Assembly (NCBI GenBank): GCA_020629935.1
Contig: JAHDCJ010000023.1
Location: 1 to 37,827, forward strand
Origin: Saprospiraceae bacterium
Lineage (GTDB): Bacteria > Bacteroidota > Bacteroidia > Chitinophagales > Saprospiraceae
Reading direction: 5' to 3'
DNA length: 37,827 bases
Shown here piece by piece: positions 8,628-17,138 of this stretch (position 1 is its first letter; every line of letters begins with the position of its first letter). Both the position numbers and the translations under genes were made by a program. A model generated the notes under the pieces. The model made no database searches and was not told where the DNA came from. It worked only from the letters and a program-made list of their open reading frames with translations.

Positions 8628-9746
8628 ATGAAATTTGATCAGGTACTCGGACAGGAAACCATCAAGGCGCAGCTACTAGAAACCGTACGCAATCAACGCC
8701 TTCCTCATGCACAGCTTTTTCTAGGGCCTAAAGGTTCTGGAAAATTGGCTTTGGCATTTGCCTTTGCTACGTATCTTCTTTGTGAAAACAAAGGAACAAA
8801 CGATGCTTGTGGACAATGTCCTGCTTGTATCAAAGCGGATAAACTCATCCATCCAGATTTGCATTTTTCTTATCCTACGGTGGGTTCAAAAGCGATTAGT
8901 ACGCATTATATTGAACCTTGGCGTAAAGCCTTTTCAGAAAACCCTTATTTGAATGCCAACCAATGGCTCGATCAAATTGAAGCGGCTAATAAACAAGGGA
9001 ATATTACGAAGGAAGAATGTATGGATATCATTCGAAAGTTGAGTTTTAAAACCTTTGAAGGCACGCATAAAATTTTGATTCTTTGGTTACCCGAATACTT
9101 AACCAAAGAAGGTAATCGTTTATTGAAATTAATAGAGGAGCCGCCAGAAGATACAGTCTTTATTTTGGTCGCAGAAGATCAAGAGAAAATTCTAAACACG
9201 ATATTATCTCGTTGTCAAATTGTCAAAATTAATCAACTGAGTGATGAGGATATTATGTTGGGACTGCAAACACGCTTCGATGAAGTAAGCCGCGAACAAG
9301 CCGAACAAATTGCCTATTTATCAAACGGTGATTTTAATGAAGCGCAAATCTTATTGCAAGATGCTGTAAACGATCACGCCACTCGATTTTTACAATGGTT
9401 TCGGATCGCCTTTAAAGGAGAAGCTTCGGCTATGGTAGATTGGGTAGACGGTGCAGCTAAGATTGGTAGAGAAAAGCAAAAACAATTTTTGACTTATGCC
9501 CTACACTTTTTAAGAGAGATTCTCTTTTTAAAGACTACAGGTTCTCCAAAGGCGCGTTTGCGACCACAAGAGTTAGCTACGGCGCAAAAGATGAAGCAAG
9601 TCATTAATCTAGATCAATTGGATCAAATGATGAGTTTGTTTAATGACTGTCATTATGCGGTAGAACGGAATGGAAATCCAAAGGTGATTTTCCTTCATGC
9701 TTCGATCAAAGTGTTTAGAATATTTAAGCCTTTAGTTCGGGTATAA
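8628..9746 (+). CDS. holB: DNA polymerase III delta-prime subunit
   Basis: This 372-residue clamp-loader AAA+ protein has a Walker-A-like GPKGSGK at 33-39. A zinc-binding Cys cluster follows (C61, C64, C67 with C52 nearby). LLKLIEEPPEDTVFILV corresponds to the conserved region after Walker B, and SRC (in ILSRCQ) is the arginine-finger motif. The protein loads the beta clamp as part of the clamp-loader complex. It lies 43 bp upstream of ricT, a linkage common in Bacteroidota. The upstream AAAAAGGAG (8591-8599) looks like a Shine-Dalgarno but is too far from the ATG to be one. Confidence 0.93.
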   Translation: MKFDQVLGQETIKAQLLETVRNQRLPHAQLFLGPKGSGKLALAFAFATYLLCENKGTNDACGQCPACIKADKLIHPDLHFSYPTVGSKAISTHYIEPWRKAFSENPYLNANQWLDQIEAANKQGNITKEECMDIIRKLSFKTFEGTHKILILWLPEYLTKEGNRLLKLIEEPPEDTVFILVAEDQEKILNTILSRCQIVKINQLSDEDIMLGLQTRFDEVSREQAEQIAYLSNGDFNEAQILLQDAVNDHATRFLQWFRIAFKGEASAMVDWVDGAAKIGREKQKQFLTYALHFLREILFLKTTGSPKARLRPQELATAQKMKQVINLDQLDQMMSLFNDCHYAVERNGNPKVIFLHASIKVFRIFKPLVRV

Positions 9747-9789
9747 TTTTTTTGAAAAACACCCGCTTGTCGGGACAAAATATATAATT

Positions 9790-11256
9790 ATGGGATGTAA
9801 TAGTTGCTCCTCTAAAGATGGAAAGCCAGGTGGTTGCAAAAGCAACGGAACCTGCGGTACAGGAGGCTGTAATCGGATGAATACCTTTAATTGGTTATCG
9901 GATTTAGAATTTCCAGAATACGACGATTTTAATTTAGTAGAGATCAGTTTTAAGAATGGATCGAGAAAAGGATTTTATGTCAATGAATCCTTTACCCGAA
10001 GCATGACGGGAGATATGGTAGTGGTAGAATCTGGTCCAGGATATGATATCGGACAAATTACCTTGTCTGGTGAGCTGGTGCGCATGCAAATGAAGAAGAA
10101 GAATGCGAAAGCTAATGCGGTATATCCAAAAGTTTTGCGTAAAGCAAATGACCGAGATATGGAACGTTTTGAAGAAGCTAAAGAAAAGGAACAAAAGACG
10201 ATGGTCAGAGCAAGAGCCATCGCACGAAGTTTAAAGGTAGATATGAAGATTGGCGATGTCGAGTTTCAAGGAGATAAACGTAAGGCCACGTTCTTTTATA
10301 CGGCAGATGGACGAATTGATTTTCGAGAATTGATCAAGCATTTTGCTAAAGAATTTCGAGTAAAAATAGAAATGCGACAGATTGGCGCCCGACAAGAATC
10401 TGCCCGTTTAGGAGGGATTGGATCTTGTGGTCGAGAACTATGTTGTTCGACTTGGTTGACTAATTTTAAATCGGTTTCTACTTCTGCGGCACGATATCAA
10501 AACCTAGCGATAAATCAGGCGAAACTTTCTGGCCAATGCGGTCGATTAAAATGTTGTTTGAATTATGAGTTAGATACTTATATGGATGCACTTAAAGACT
10601 TTCCAAAACGCGCAGATACGCTACGAACAGAATCAGGAGAAGCGCGTTTGATTAAGACTGATATTTTTAGAGGTATTATGTATTACTCTTTTAGAGATAG
10701 CAACATGTCGCGTACTTATGCATTAGACAAAGATCGAGTAAAAGAGATTCTCGCCATGAATAAAAAAGGCGAACGTCCAGTAGAATTAAGAGATTCGATT
10801 ATGTTGAATTCTAATGAACCAGAAGAGCAAAAATTTGGCAATGATGTGCATGGGGTAATTGAACTTCCACCAGAAGAGCGCAAGCGAAAGAAGCGAAGAA
10901 ACAATAAAAGAAAATCGCGTTCTGGAGGTCAAAAAAATAAGTCAAGTAATCAACCAAAAGGCGGGGAGACAAAAGATTCAAATGCTAAGCCGAATGTAAA
11001 AGGAGGACAAGGTAAAAAACAAAGTCCTAAGAATAAAGAATGGAATCAGAATAAACCTAAAGGGCAAAAAACAAAAGATAGAAAACCCAGCGACCCAAAG
11101 TCTACTACTCCCAAGAACATTCAAGGCGAGAAGAAAGAAAATCAGAGCGGTCAAAAAAATAGGAGTCGCAATAATAATCGTAACCGTAACCGCAATCGTA
11201 ACCGTAATCGGAATAATAATCCGAATAAGGACAAAGGAGGAGATAAACAGGAATAA
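9790..11256 (+). CDS. ricT: PSP1-domain protein RicT/YaaT-like
   Basis: This 488-residue protein begins with a Cys-rich segment (Cys at 3, 6, 15, 22 and 27) typical of Bacteroidota members. A PSP1 domain spans about 35-275 and ends in the paired motifs GSCGRELCCSTWL and GQCGRLKCCLNYE. In Bacillus subtilis RicT, equivalent Cys residues help bind Fe-S clusters in the RicA/F/T complex, which affects RNA processing with RNase Y. Residues from about 355 on are a low-complexity basic tail rich in Lys, Asn and Gln, ending in (Arg-Asn)n repeats, probably disordered and RNA-binding. rny lies only 1.7 kb upstream, which makes a functional link plausible. The N-terminal and PSP1 parts are secure. Confidence 0.9.
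   Translation: MGCNSCSSKDGKPGGCKSNGTCGTGGCNRMNTFNWLSDLEFPEYDDFNLVEISFKNGSRKGFYVNESFTRSMTGDMVVVESGPGYDIGQITLSGELVRMQMKKKNAKANAVYPKVLRKANDRDMERFEEAKEKEQKTMVRARAIARSLKVDMKIGDVEFQGDKRKATFFYTADGRIDFRELIKHFAKEFRVKIEMRQIGARQESARLGGIGSCGRELCCSTWLTNFKSVSTSAARYQNLAINQAKLSGQCGRLKCCLNYELDTYMDALKDFPKRADTLRTESGEARLIKTDIFRGIMYYSFRDSNMSRTYALDKDRVKEILAMNKKGERPVELRDSIMLNSNEPEEQKFGNDVHGVIELPPEERKRKKRRNNKRKSRSGGQKNKSSNQPKGGETKDSNAKPNVKGGQGKKQSPKNKEWNQNKPKGQKTKDRKPSDPKSTTPKNIQGEKKENQSGQKNRSRNNNRNRNRNRNRNRNNNPNKDKGGDKQE
11179..11214 (+). repeat. Hexamer tandem repeat inside ricT
   Basis: Six consecutive hexamers of the form CGNAAY (CGTAAC, CGTAAC, CGCAAT, CGTAAC, CGTAAT, CGGAAT) encode six Arg-Asn pairs near the C-terminus of the PSP1 protein. 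Such repeats can change copy number by slippage without shifting the frame. Confidence 0.85.
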
Positions 11257-11328
11257 TAGATTGTTTATTGCCCAAAAAGCAAATGGAATTAAAGTTAAGC
11301 GTTATTTCCTTTTGACTTGATTGTGCGT

Positions 11329-11643
11329 CTATTCCTCTTCTGAAATTTGGGGTTCATCTACCTCGTATTTTTCGTTATAGGCAATGAGTACGTCCTCTTT
11401 TAATTGACCATCTTCATTGTAGTCCTCTTCGTCTTCAATGATTTCTTTGGCTTCGGTTGCTGTCATCCGAATAAGATAATAGCGATCTTCCGTTTCGAAA
11501 GGTAAGGCACTAATCAATTTGCCCGTAGTAGATTTGAAAGTAATGAGTTTCCTTTCAAAACCATGCGGATAGAATAACTTGATTTGTTCTAAGATGCTTT
11601 CAGGAAGGTTTTCGTAATTTTTAATGACTCTTGGTTTTTGCAT
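11329..11643 (-). CDS. Unknown 104-residue acidic protein at the end of the polyamine operon
   Basis: I do not recognise the family. The N-terminal two thirds look like a compact alpha/beta domain (KNYENLPESILEQIKLFYPHGFE, then KLITFKSTTGK and RYYLIRMTATEA). The last 35 or so residues are strongly acidic (EDEEDYNEDG to the terminal SEEE). There is no signal peptide or membrane segment. Its ATG overlaps the stop codon of the upstream 49-codon gene by one base (TAATG), so the two are translationally coupled and belong to the speA-speB-DHS-like transcription unit. It converges with ricT; the 72-bp gap shows no clear terminator. Confidence 0.75.
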   Translation of the reverse strand: MQKPRVIKNYENLPESILEQIKLFYPHGFERKLITFKSTTGKLISALPFETEDRYYLIRMTATEAKEIIEDEEDYNEDGQLKEDVLIAYNEKYEVDEPQISEEE

Positions 11644-11792
11644 TATTCTTCTTCTTCAAGGTATTTATAAATAGAATACTTTGGCTTGCGTTTATGAGTT
11701 GCCATTTTCTTCTTTTTCTGAGTTTTGTGTTTTTCTTGTTCCGTTTCTTGGATTTTTATTTGCTTGTCTAATTCTTTTTTCTTTTTCTTCAT
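11643..11792 (-). CDS. 49-residue Lys/Glu-rich small protein
   Basis: An ATG at 11790-11792, 11 bp after the DHS-like stop codon, opens 49 codons that start with six Met/Lys residues. The product has alternating Lys and Glu, a middle MATHKRKPKYSIYKYL segment and a run of four Glu at the end. The TAA (11643-11645) overlaps the next ATG by one base. This overlap on one side and the tight gap on the other are the main support for translation. An internal ATG (20-codon product) is an alternative start. No family is recognised. Confidence 0.55.
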   Translation of the reverse strand: MKKKKKELDKQIKIQETEQEKHKTQKKKKMATHKRKPKYSIYKYLEEEE

Positions 11793-11803
11793 TTTATTAA
11801 AAT

Positions 11804-12784
11804 TTACCAACCTAGTAAATAGGCAAAAATTAAAGGAGCAACAATCGTGGCATCAGATTCTATTACGAATTTTGGGGTGTCTATATTTAATTTTCCCCAA
11901 GTAATTTTTTCGTTTGGAGTAGCTCCAGAATAGGACCCATAACTTGTAGTAGAATCACTGATTTGACAAAAGTAAGACCACATCGGAATATTGTCTAATT
12001 CTAAATCTTGGTGCAACATCGGGACTACACAGATAGGAAAATCACCAGCGATACCACCACCAATTTGGAAAAAGCCAACGCCTAAAGGATTGGCATTTTT
12101 TTGATACCAATCAGATAAAAAGATCATGTATTCAATTCCTGATTTCATGGTCGAAGGCTTAAGCTCTTTTTCAATACAATAAGAAGCAAAGAAATTTCCG
12201 CAAGTAGAATCTTCCCAACCAGGTACAATGATTGGAATATTCTTTTTTGCTGCAGCTAACAACCAACTATTTGCAGGATCTATATTATACTTATCTTCAA
12301 GTTCTCCGCTAAGTAAAATTTTATAAAAATATTCATGTGGAAAAAATGAAATTCCTTGATCATCTGCGGCTTTCCAAGCGGCAAACAAATGAGATTCAAT
12401 TTGTCGCATTGCTTCAGCTTCTGGAATACAAGTATCGGTTACCCTATTATAATGATTGTCTAATAAGTCTTGTTCTTCATTGGGAGAAAGATCACGATAA
12501 TGAGGGACTCGCTTATAACTATTATGTGCCACTAAATTAAAAACATCTTCCTCTAGATTAGCGCCTGTACAAGTGATAATATGTACTTTGTCTTGACGAA
12601 TCATTTCTGCTAATGATATTCCTAATTCAGCCGTGCTCATTGCACCAGCCATAGTAATCATCATTTTATGTCCAGCTTCTAATTGTGCTTCATAAGCTTG
12701 AGCAGCATCGACTAAAGCAGCTGCGTTAAAATGTTTATAGTGCTGTAATATGAAGTTAGAAACAGCACCTTTTTTTGCATTCAT
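11804..12784 (-). CDS. Deoxyhypusine-synthase-like enzyme (probable polyamine synthase)
   Basis: This 326-residue protein has the DHS fold signatures: MAGAMSTAELG near 45, TGANLEED at 73-80, the glycine-rich FFQIGGGIAGDFP at 238-250, and SGATPNEKITWGKL at 286-299. K298 in WGK matches the active-site lysine of eukaryotic DHS (K329 in human), which forms the aminobutyl imine. Bacteria have no hypusinated eIF5A, so a small-molecule acceptor is expected. DHS-derived homospermidine synthases, which use putrescine as acceptor, are the precedent. Its position after speA and speB, overlapping speB by one base (TAATG), fits a product of putrescine. Fold and catalytic Lys are firm; the exact polyamine is inference. 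Confidence 0.88.
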   Translation of the reverse strand: MNAKKGAVSNFILQHYKHFNAAALVDAAQAYEAQLEAGHKMMITMAGAMSTAELGISLAEMIRQDKVHIITCTGANLEEDVFNLVAHNSYKRVPHYRDLSPNEEQDLLDNHYNRVTDTCIPEAEAMRQIESHLFAAWKAADDQGISFFPHEYFYKILLSGELEDKYNIDPANSWLLAAAKKNIPIIVPGWEDSTCGNFFASYCIEKELKPSTMKSGIEYMIFLSDWYQKNANPLGVGFFQIGGGIAGDFPICVVPMLHQDLELDNIPMWSYFCQISDSTTSYGSYSGATPNEKITWGKLNIDTPKFVIESDATIVAPLIFAYLLGW

Positions 12785-13641
12785 TATTTTTTAGTTTTAA
12801 ATTTATAAGACAACATTTTATAATAAAGTTTAGCGGCTAAGAATTGTGGGGCGCGAAGTCCTTCAATTGGGGCAAGTTCTACCATATCAAAACCGACTAC
12901 ATTTTTGTTTTCAAAAACAGCTTTTAATAATTTAGTTACTATTGGCCAATCTAAACCTCCAGGTTCTGGGGTGCCAGTAGCAGGCATTATAGAGGAATCG
13001 AAAGCATCAAGATCAAAAGTGATGTACACATTTTCTGTTGCTTGGGCAAGTATCTTTTCTAGCCAATCGTTGGAATGAAAAATTTCATGTGCAAAGTAAA
13101 CTTGGTCAAGATTCATATACTTTTTTTCAGAAACGTCCATACTTCGAATTCCAAATTGGATTAAATTGCCATGAAGACTTGCTTGATGAACAGCACAAGC
13201 ATGGTTGTACGGTGTACCTTCATAAGAGGCTCTTAAGTCGGCATGGGCATCAATTTGTAAAATGGTAAGGTTTTCAAAACACTCATGAAAAGCTTTCATA
13301 ATACCAATGCTAACCGAATGTTCACCACCAAAGAAAGTGAGGAATTTATGCTCATGGAGTAAGGCTTTGGTGCGTTGATACGTACGCTCAAACATATCTT
13401 CTGGAGAAGCAAAAGGTTGAGGTTCATTTAATAAATAAATACCTTTTTTATAAACTTCTGAATCAGTTTCAATATCATAGAGTTCCATGTTTTCTGCGGC
13501 ATCCAAAAAAGCTTTAAATCCTTGGTCTGCCCCTTTTCCCCAAGTGCTGGTACCGTCATAAGGAATGGATTGCAAATAAATAGCTGCTTGTTCTCGTTGA
13601 GAGAATTTCGATTCGATTCCACCAAATGTTTGTTTATTCAT
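12784..13641 (-). CDS. speB: Agmatinase (ureohydrolase family)
   Basis: This 285-residue manganese ureohydrolase has metal ligands at H108 (GGEHSVS), D131/H133/D135 (IDAHADLR) and D210/D212 (TFDLDAFD). The loop SSIMPATGTPEPGG is also typical. The family includes arginase and agmatinase. The gene 16 bp upstream encodes arginine decarboxylase, so agmatine is the likely substrate, giving putrescine and urea. Its stop overlaps the start of the DHS-like gene by one base. Confidence 0.93.
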   Translation of the reverse strand: MNKQTFGGIESKFSQREQAAIYLQSIPYDGTSTWGKGADQGFKAFLDAAENMELYDIETDSEVYKKGIYLLNEPQPFASPEDMFERTYQRTKALLHEHKFLTFFGGEHSVSIGIMKAFHECFENLTILQIDAHADLRASYEGTPYNHACAVHQASLHGNLIQFGIRSMDVSEKKYMNLDQVYFAHEIFHSNDWLEKILAQATENVYITFDLDAFDSSIMPATGTPEPGGLDWPIVTKLLKAVFENKNVVGFDMVELAPIEGLRAPQFLAAKLYYKMLSYKFKTKK

Positions 13642-13657
13642 TTTGTTGGATTTCTGT

Positions 13658-15064
13658 TTAATAACCTAAAATAGAAAGCATTTCATCAACGGTCTGTTCA
13701 TTACGATAAACGGTATCCACAAAGTTGCCCGTTTCGTCTCGATCAATAATGATAAGTTTTGGTGCGGGGATTAAACAATGTTTGATTCCGCCATATCCAC
13801 TAATTGAATCTTGATATGCTCCTGTGTGGAAAAAACCAATGTAGAGGGGTTCTTTTTCTTCATTAGAATACGCAGGCAAAAATAATTGTTGGTTCATGTC
13901 TTCTGAATTATAGTAATCGGAATGATCACAACTAATTCCGCCAATATTTACTTTCGTATATTTTTGATTCCATTTATTTATAGGGAGTAAAATGAATTTT
14001 TCAAAAATAGACCAAGCATCAGGAATCGTATTCATCAAACTATTGTCTACCATGTACCAAACTTCATTATCGTTTTGTTGTTTTTGTTCTAAAACAGAAA
14101 AGATAATTGCTCCACTTTCTCCAACAGTATATTTCCCAAATTCTGTAAAAATATCTGGTTCTTCTATTTTAGCTTGGTTACAGGCTGTTTTGATATTATT
14201 TACAATTTCATTAATCATGTATTCATAATCATAATCAAATCCTAAATTATTACGTATTGGAAACCCTCCACCTAGATTAATGGCCTTGATATCTGGGCAG
14301 CGTGTTTTTAATTGGACAAATAAATTCATGGCTTTTTGAAATTCGCCCCAATAGTACATCGTATCCTTTATGCCAGAATCAATAAAAAAGTGAACCATTT
14401 TTAGCGTCAAGTTTTTATCTGGTTTGATTTCATTTTCATAAAAATCAAGGATTTCGGAAGGACGAATACCCAACCTAGAGGTATAATATGCCGATTGTGG
14501 TTCTTCATCAATCGCCATTCGAAGCCCAATTTTTAATGAAATGTTTGAGCTATGTGCATATGTTCGAATGCGACTAATTTCACTTTTTGAGTCTAAAACT
14601 AAAATAGAATTTTTAAAGCCGATTTCATTTAGTCGGATTATTTTTTCGAGATATTCATCGGTTTTATATCCATTGTGTACTATAATTCTTGAGGGGTCTA
14701 AATTGCCTTCAGAATGCAGTTTTAATAGTAAGTCAATATCGAAAGCAGAAGAAGTTTCAAGATTGACACCTTCTTTTAAAGCTGCTTTTAATACATGAGA
14801 AAAATGAGAACATTTAGTACAGTAACAATATTGATATTGGCCTTGGTAATTGTTTTTTTTGATTGCTCTATTAAATAAGTTTCGAGCCTTTCTAATTTGT
14901 TGACCAATGCGAGGGAGATATAAAAGTTTAAATGGGGTTTTATATTTTTCGATCAAGTATTTAAGTGAAATACCATGAAAGTTAAGATATCCATCCTTTA
15001 AATCAAAACCTTCTTGTGGAAAGTAGTAGCTTTGATCAATTAGATCAAAATAGGTGTTTTTCAT
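13658..15064 (-). CDS. speA: Arginine decarboxylase, biosynthetic (PLP, alanine-racemase fold)
   Basis: This protein is 468 residues from the ATG at 15064. A frame extension to 15106 exists but would start inside the promoter, and the internal start gives the N-terminus usual in Bacteroidota (MKNTYFDLIDQ and on). The PLP lysine is K84 in YCTKCSHFSHVL. The glycine-rich phosphate loop is NLGGGFPI, and HTGAYQDSISGYGGIKHCLIPAP lies near the end. It converts arginine to agmatine. It is the first gene of a five-gene operon leading to putrescine and probably a longer polyamine. Confidence 0.92.
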   Translation of the reverse strand: MKNTYFDLIDQSYYFPQEGFDLKDGYLNFHGISLKYLIEKYKTPFKLLYLPRIGQQIRKARNLFNRAIKKNNYQGQYQYCYCTKCSHFSHVLKAALKEGVNLETSSAFDIDLLLKLHSEGNLDPSRIIVHNGYKTDEYLEKIIRLNEIGFKNSILVLDSKSEISRIRTYAHSSNISLKIGLRMAIDEEPQSAYYTSRLGIRPSEILDFYENEIKPDKNLTLKMVHFFIDSGIKDTMYYWGEFQKAMNLFVQLKTRCPDIKAINLGGGFPIRNNLGFDYDYEYMINEIVNNIKTACNQAKIEEPDIFTEFGKYTVGESGAIIFSVLEQKQQNDNEVWYMVDNSLMNTIPDAWSIFEKFILLPINKWNQKYTKVNIGGISCDHSDYYNSEDMNQQLFLPAYSNEEKEPLYIGFFHTGAYQDSISGYGGIKHCLIPAPKLIIIDRDETGNFVDTVYRNEQTVDEMLSILGY

Positions 15065-15103
15065 CGTCAGTAAAAGTGTATCTTTTTCATAATTTATATT
15101 TAT

Positions 15104-15134
15104 CAAATAAAGAACATATTTTTCAAATAAGCAA
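15104..15134 (-). promoter_or_regulatory. Candidate promoter of the polyamine operon
   Basis: On the minus strand TTG (15132-15134) is followed after 20 bp by TTTATTTG (15104-15111), one mismatch from TAnnTTTG. Transcription would start near 15097, giving a leader of about 33 nt before the speA ATG at 15064. Confidence 0.45.
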
Positions 15135-15178
15135 TAGTAAAATTATTTTTTTTTGAAAAAAAGAAATGTTTTTTTTCT

Positions 15179-16156
15179 TTATTGAATGAATCCTAAATGT
15201 AAAATTCGTCCTCCCGATTGATTAACTGGACTTATGCTTTTGCCAATAACAATTCCTTCTCTTGGAGGATAATATTCTGCTACTTTTTGTCCAAAAATAT
15301 CTCGTAAAGTCGCAATGCAGTCTTCAGGTTTTACTCGATCCAACAAATTGGCATGAACCGTAAGTAGTCCGCCCTTATCGGTATATAACCACATGGAGTT
15401 TTTACATAAAACAGTTTCTCGTTCATTTATTTCTTTTTCATCATCAATCATATTTAGATGACAAAGTACGTTATGTATGCCTTCAATTCCACTACGAATC
15501 AATCGCTTTTGAAAGGTGTTGGGATTTCCCACCTCCAAGGTGATCGCAGGAATGTTTAATTCAGCAGCAGCTCCTCTTAGGGTGCCGTCGGAAGGAGGAT
15601 TGTGTACAATGATTTCAGCGTTTTGTAATAGAGCTAATTCTTTGGTCACGGGTTGACTCATATCCGCGCGTATATAATAGGAATTGATTCTTCCAAAACT
15701 AGCGGTATGCAAATCAAGAAGGAAATCAAAACGATTGACTAATCGGTCAATAAATCGAAAAGCATACATCTGACTTACATTTCCATCCGCTTTTCCGGGC
15801 ATAATATGATTAAGATCAACGCCATCATTGAATCGACGTTTTTTCCTCATAAATGCGGGAACATTTACAACGGGAACGCCTACAATGGTACCGCGTAATT
15901 CATTTACATCAATTTCATTAAATAAACGTTGAATTACAGAAATACCGTTAAGCTCATTCCCATGAACAGCAGCAGTAAGTCCAAGAGTAGGGCCATCTTT
16001 GACTCCTCTCGCTACAATTAAAGGTATAGCCACAGGGTTTGCAAATCCGTCAGATATTATTTCTAACCAGTAATATTTTAAAGTAGCTGGAGGAGTGTCT
16101 TGGATATTGAATGTAGAAATTTGTTGAATTTTATTATTTAAGTCAAAGGCTTGCAT
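15179..16156 (-). CDS. AstE/AspA-like zinc deacylase (M14 fold)
   Basis: This protein is 325 residues from the ATG at 16156; an ATG at 16174 would add six residues. Either start overlaps the upstream ATP-grasp gene. Numbered from 16174, the zinc ligands are H71 and E74 (HGNE) and H156 (DLHT). The catalytic Glu is E214 (TLEVGNP), and DLNHIMPG matches the family's DLNRxFPG. The C-terminal 80 residues form the small beta domain typical of this family. Relatives hydrolyse N-acyl amino acids such as succinylglutamate or N-acetylaspartate. Being third in an operon with two amide-forming ATP-grasp enzymes suggests it hydrolyses or trims their product. The real substrate is unknown. Confidence 0.85.
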   Translation of the reverse strand: MQAFDLNNKIQQISTFNIQDTPPATLKYYWLEIISDGFANPVAIPLIVARGVKDGPTLGLTAAVHGNELNGISVIQRLFNEIDVNELRGTIVGVPVVNVPAFMRKKRRFNDGVDLNHIMPGKADGNVSQMYAFRFIDRLVNRFDFLLDLHTASFGRINSYYIRADMSQPVTKELALLQNAEIIVHNPPSDGTLRGAAAELNIPAITLEVGNPNTFQKRLIRSGIEGIHNVLCHLNMIDDEKEINERETVLCKNSMWLYTDKGGLLTVHANLLDRVKPEDCIATLRDIFGQKVAEYYPPREGIVIGKSISPVNQSGGRILHLGFIQ

Positions 16157-17138
16157 AGTTGAAAATTTGATCAAGGGTCATTTGAATAATAGGTAAACCT
16201 GTTTGTTTTTCGGCTTGTGGAAAACCACCAATACTTAATGTGTTGATTTCGGAAAGAATACGCTCTCCCTGATCATCGACTAAAGTATCTACACCATAAA
16301 TTAAAATGCCATGTTGAGTTAAAAGAGGATTAATTTTTTTTACTATTTCTTGTTCTCGATGCGTAGGTTTTGAAGGAATTGAAGTGCCACCTTGAGCTAC
16401 ATTACAAAGCCAAGAATCTTTGGCTGGTAGACGAAGCGAAGCGGCTAGTATTTTTCCATTTACAACAATTAATCGTTTATCTCCTTCATGTACGTTTTTT
16501 AAATATTTCATAGCTAAAAAACCTTCCGTATTCAGCTCTTCTTCTATGGTTTTTAAAAAAGGCAGTGTTTCCCAATCTTGTTGTCCATCATTTAACACCG
16601 CGCCAGTAATTTTTAGTAAACCTTTTCCTCCATAAGCTTTTAGTGGTTTTAATACCAAATCGTGCACTTTTGAAAATTGGATCACTTCCTCTATTGATCG
16701 ACATAATTTGATGGGAGGACATAAGTCAGGGAAATGAAGTAAAAAGGATTTACTACTACAAGTAATAATTCCTAAAGGATCATTAATAATGACTTTGTCC
16801 TGGGCAATTTCACGAAGAGTGATTAAAAAATGATCGCTAATTGGTCTAGGAAGGCGTAGTAAAATAATATCATAATCTAAAAGGTCAACCCATCTTGTTT
16901 TTAAATTAAACTGTAAACCTTTTTTGTCGAAATTAAACGATTGATCTACTGATTTTACGCTTAATTGTGTAGTGGATACATCATCAAAGAAAAGTGCATT
17001 ATTTATATTTCCACGACTAGCTACATCCAACTGACTGCACTGTGGATGATCTGCCATTTGGCGTAAAATAGCATACAAAGAATTTTCTTTTGAATGGTTC
17101 GTATGGTCGGTGAGTGCAATTGTTTTAAACTTTTTCAT
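16143..17138 (-). CDS. ATP-grasp ligase, glutathione-synthetase/RimK-like
   Basis: This 331-residue protein has a GshB/RimK-type ATP-grasp layout: NDPLGI at 119-124, the ATP-binding lysine K164 and YGGKGL loop (169-174), GDKRLIVVNGKIL at 219-231, NVAQGG at 246-251, D284 in GVDTL, and the metal-binding EIN at 297-299. GshB has EINVTSPTG at that last site; here it reads EINTLSIGG, so the acceptor site differs. The enzyme should join a carboxylate to an amine through an acyl phosphate. Its start overlaps the upstream gene by four bases (ATGA), and its end overlaps the deacylase gene. It may make a glutathione-like or other dipeptide; identity is not settled. Confidence 0.83.
   Translation of the reverse strand: MKKFKTIALTDHTNHSKENSLYAILRQMADHPQCSQLDVASRGNINNALFFDDVSTTQLSVKSVDQSFNFDKKGLQFNLKTRWVDLLDYDIILLRLPRPISDHFLITLREIAQDKVIINDPLGIITCSSKSFLLHFPDLCPPIKLCRSIEEVIQFSKVHDLVLKPLKAYGGKGLLKITGAVLNDGQQDWETLPFLKTIEEELNTEGFLAMKYLKNVHEGDKRLIVVNGKILAASLRLPAKDSWLCNVAQGGTSIPSKPTHREQEIVKKINPLLTQHGILIYGVDTLVDDQGERILSEINTLSIGGFPQAEKQTGLPIIQMTLDQIFNYASL

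Noticed and set aside
9934-10220. Two minus-strand frames inside ricT
   Set aside because: Both are antisense to the conserved PSP1 domain with no recognisable product.
11179-11214. Hexamer repeat as a regulatory or mobile repeat
   Set aside because: It lies in frame inside ricT and is explained by the Arg-Asn low-complexity tail.
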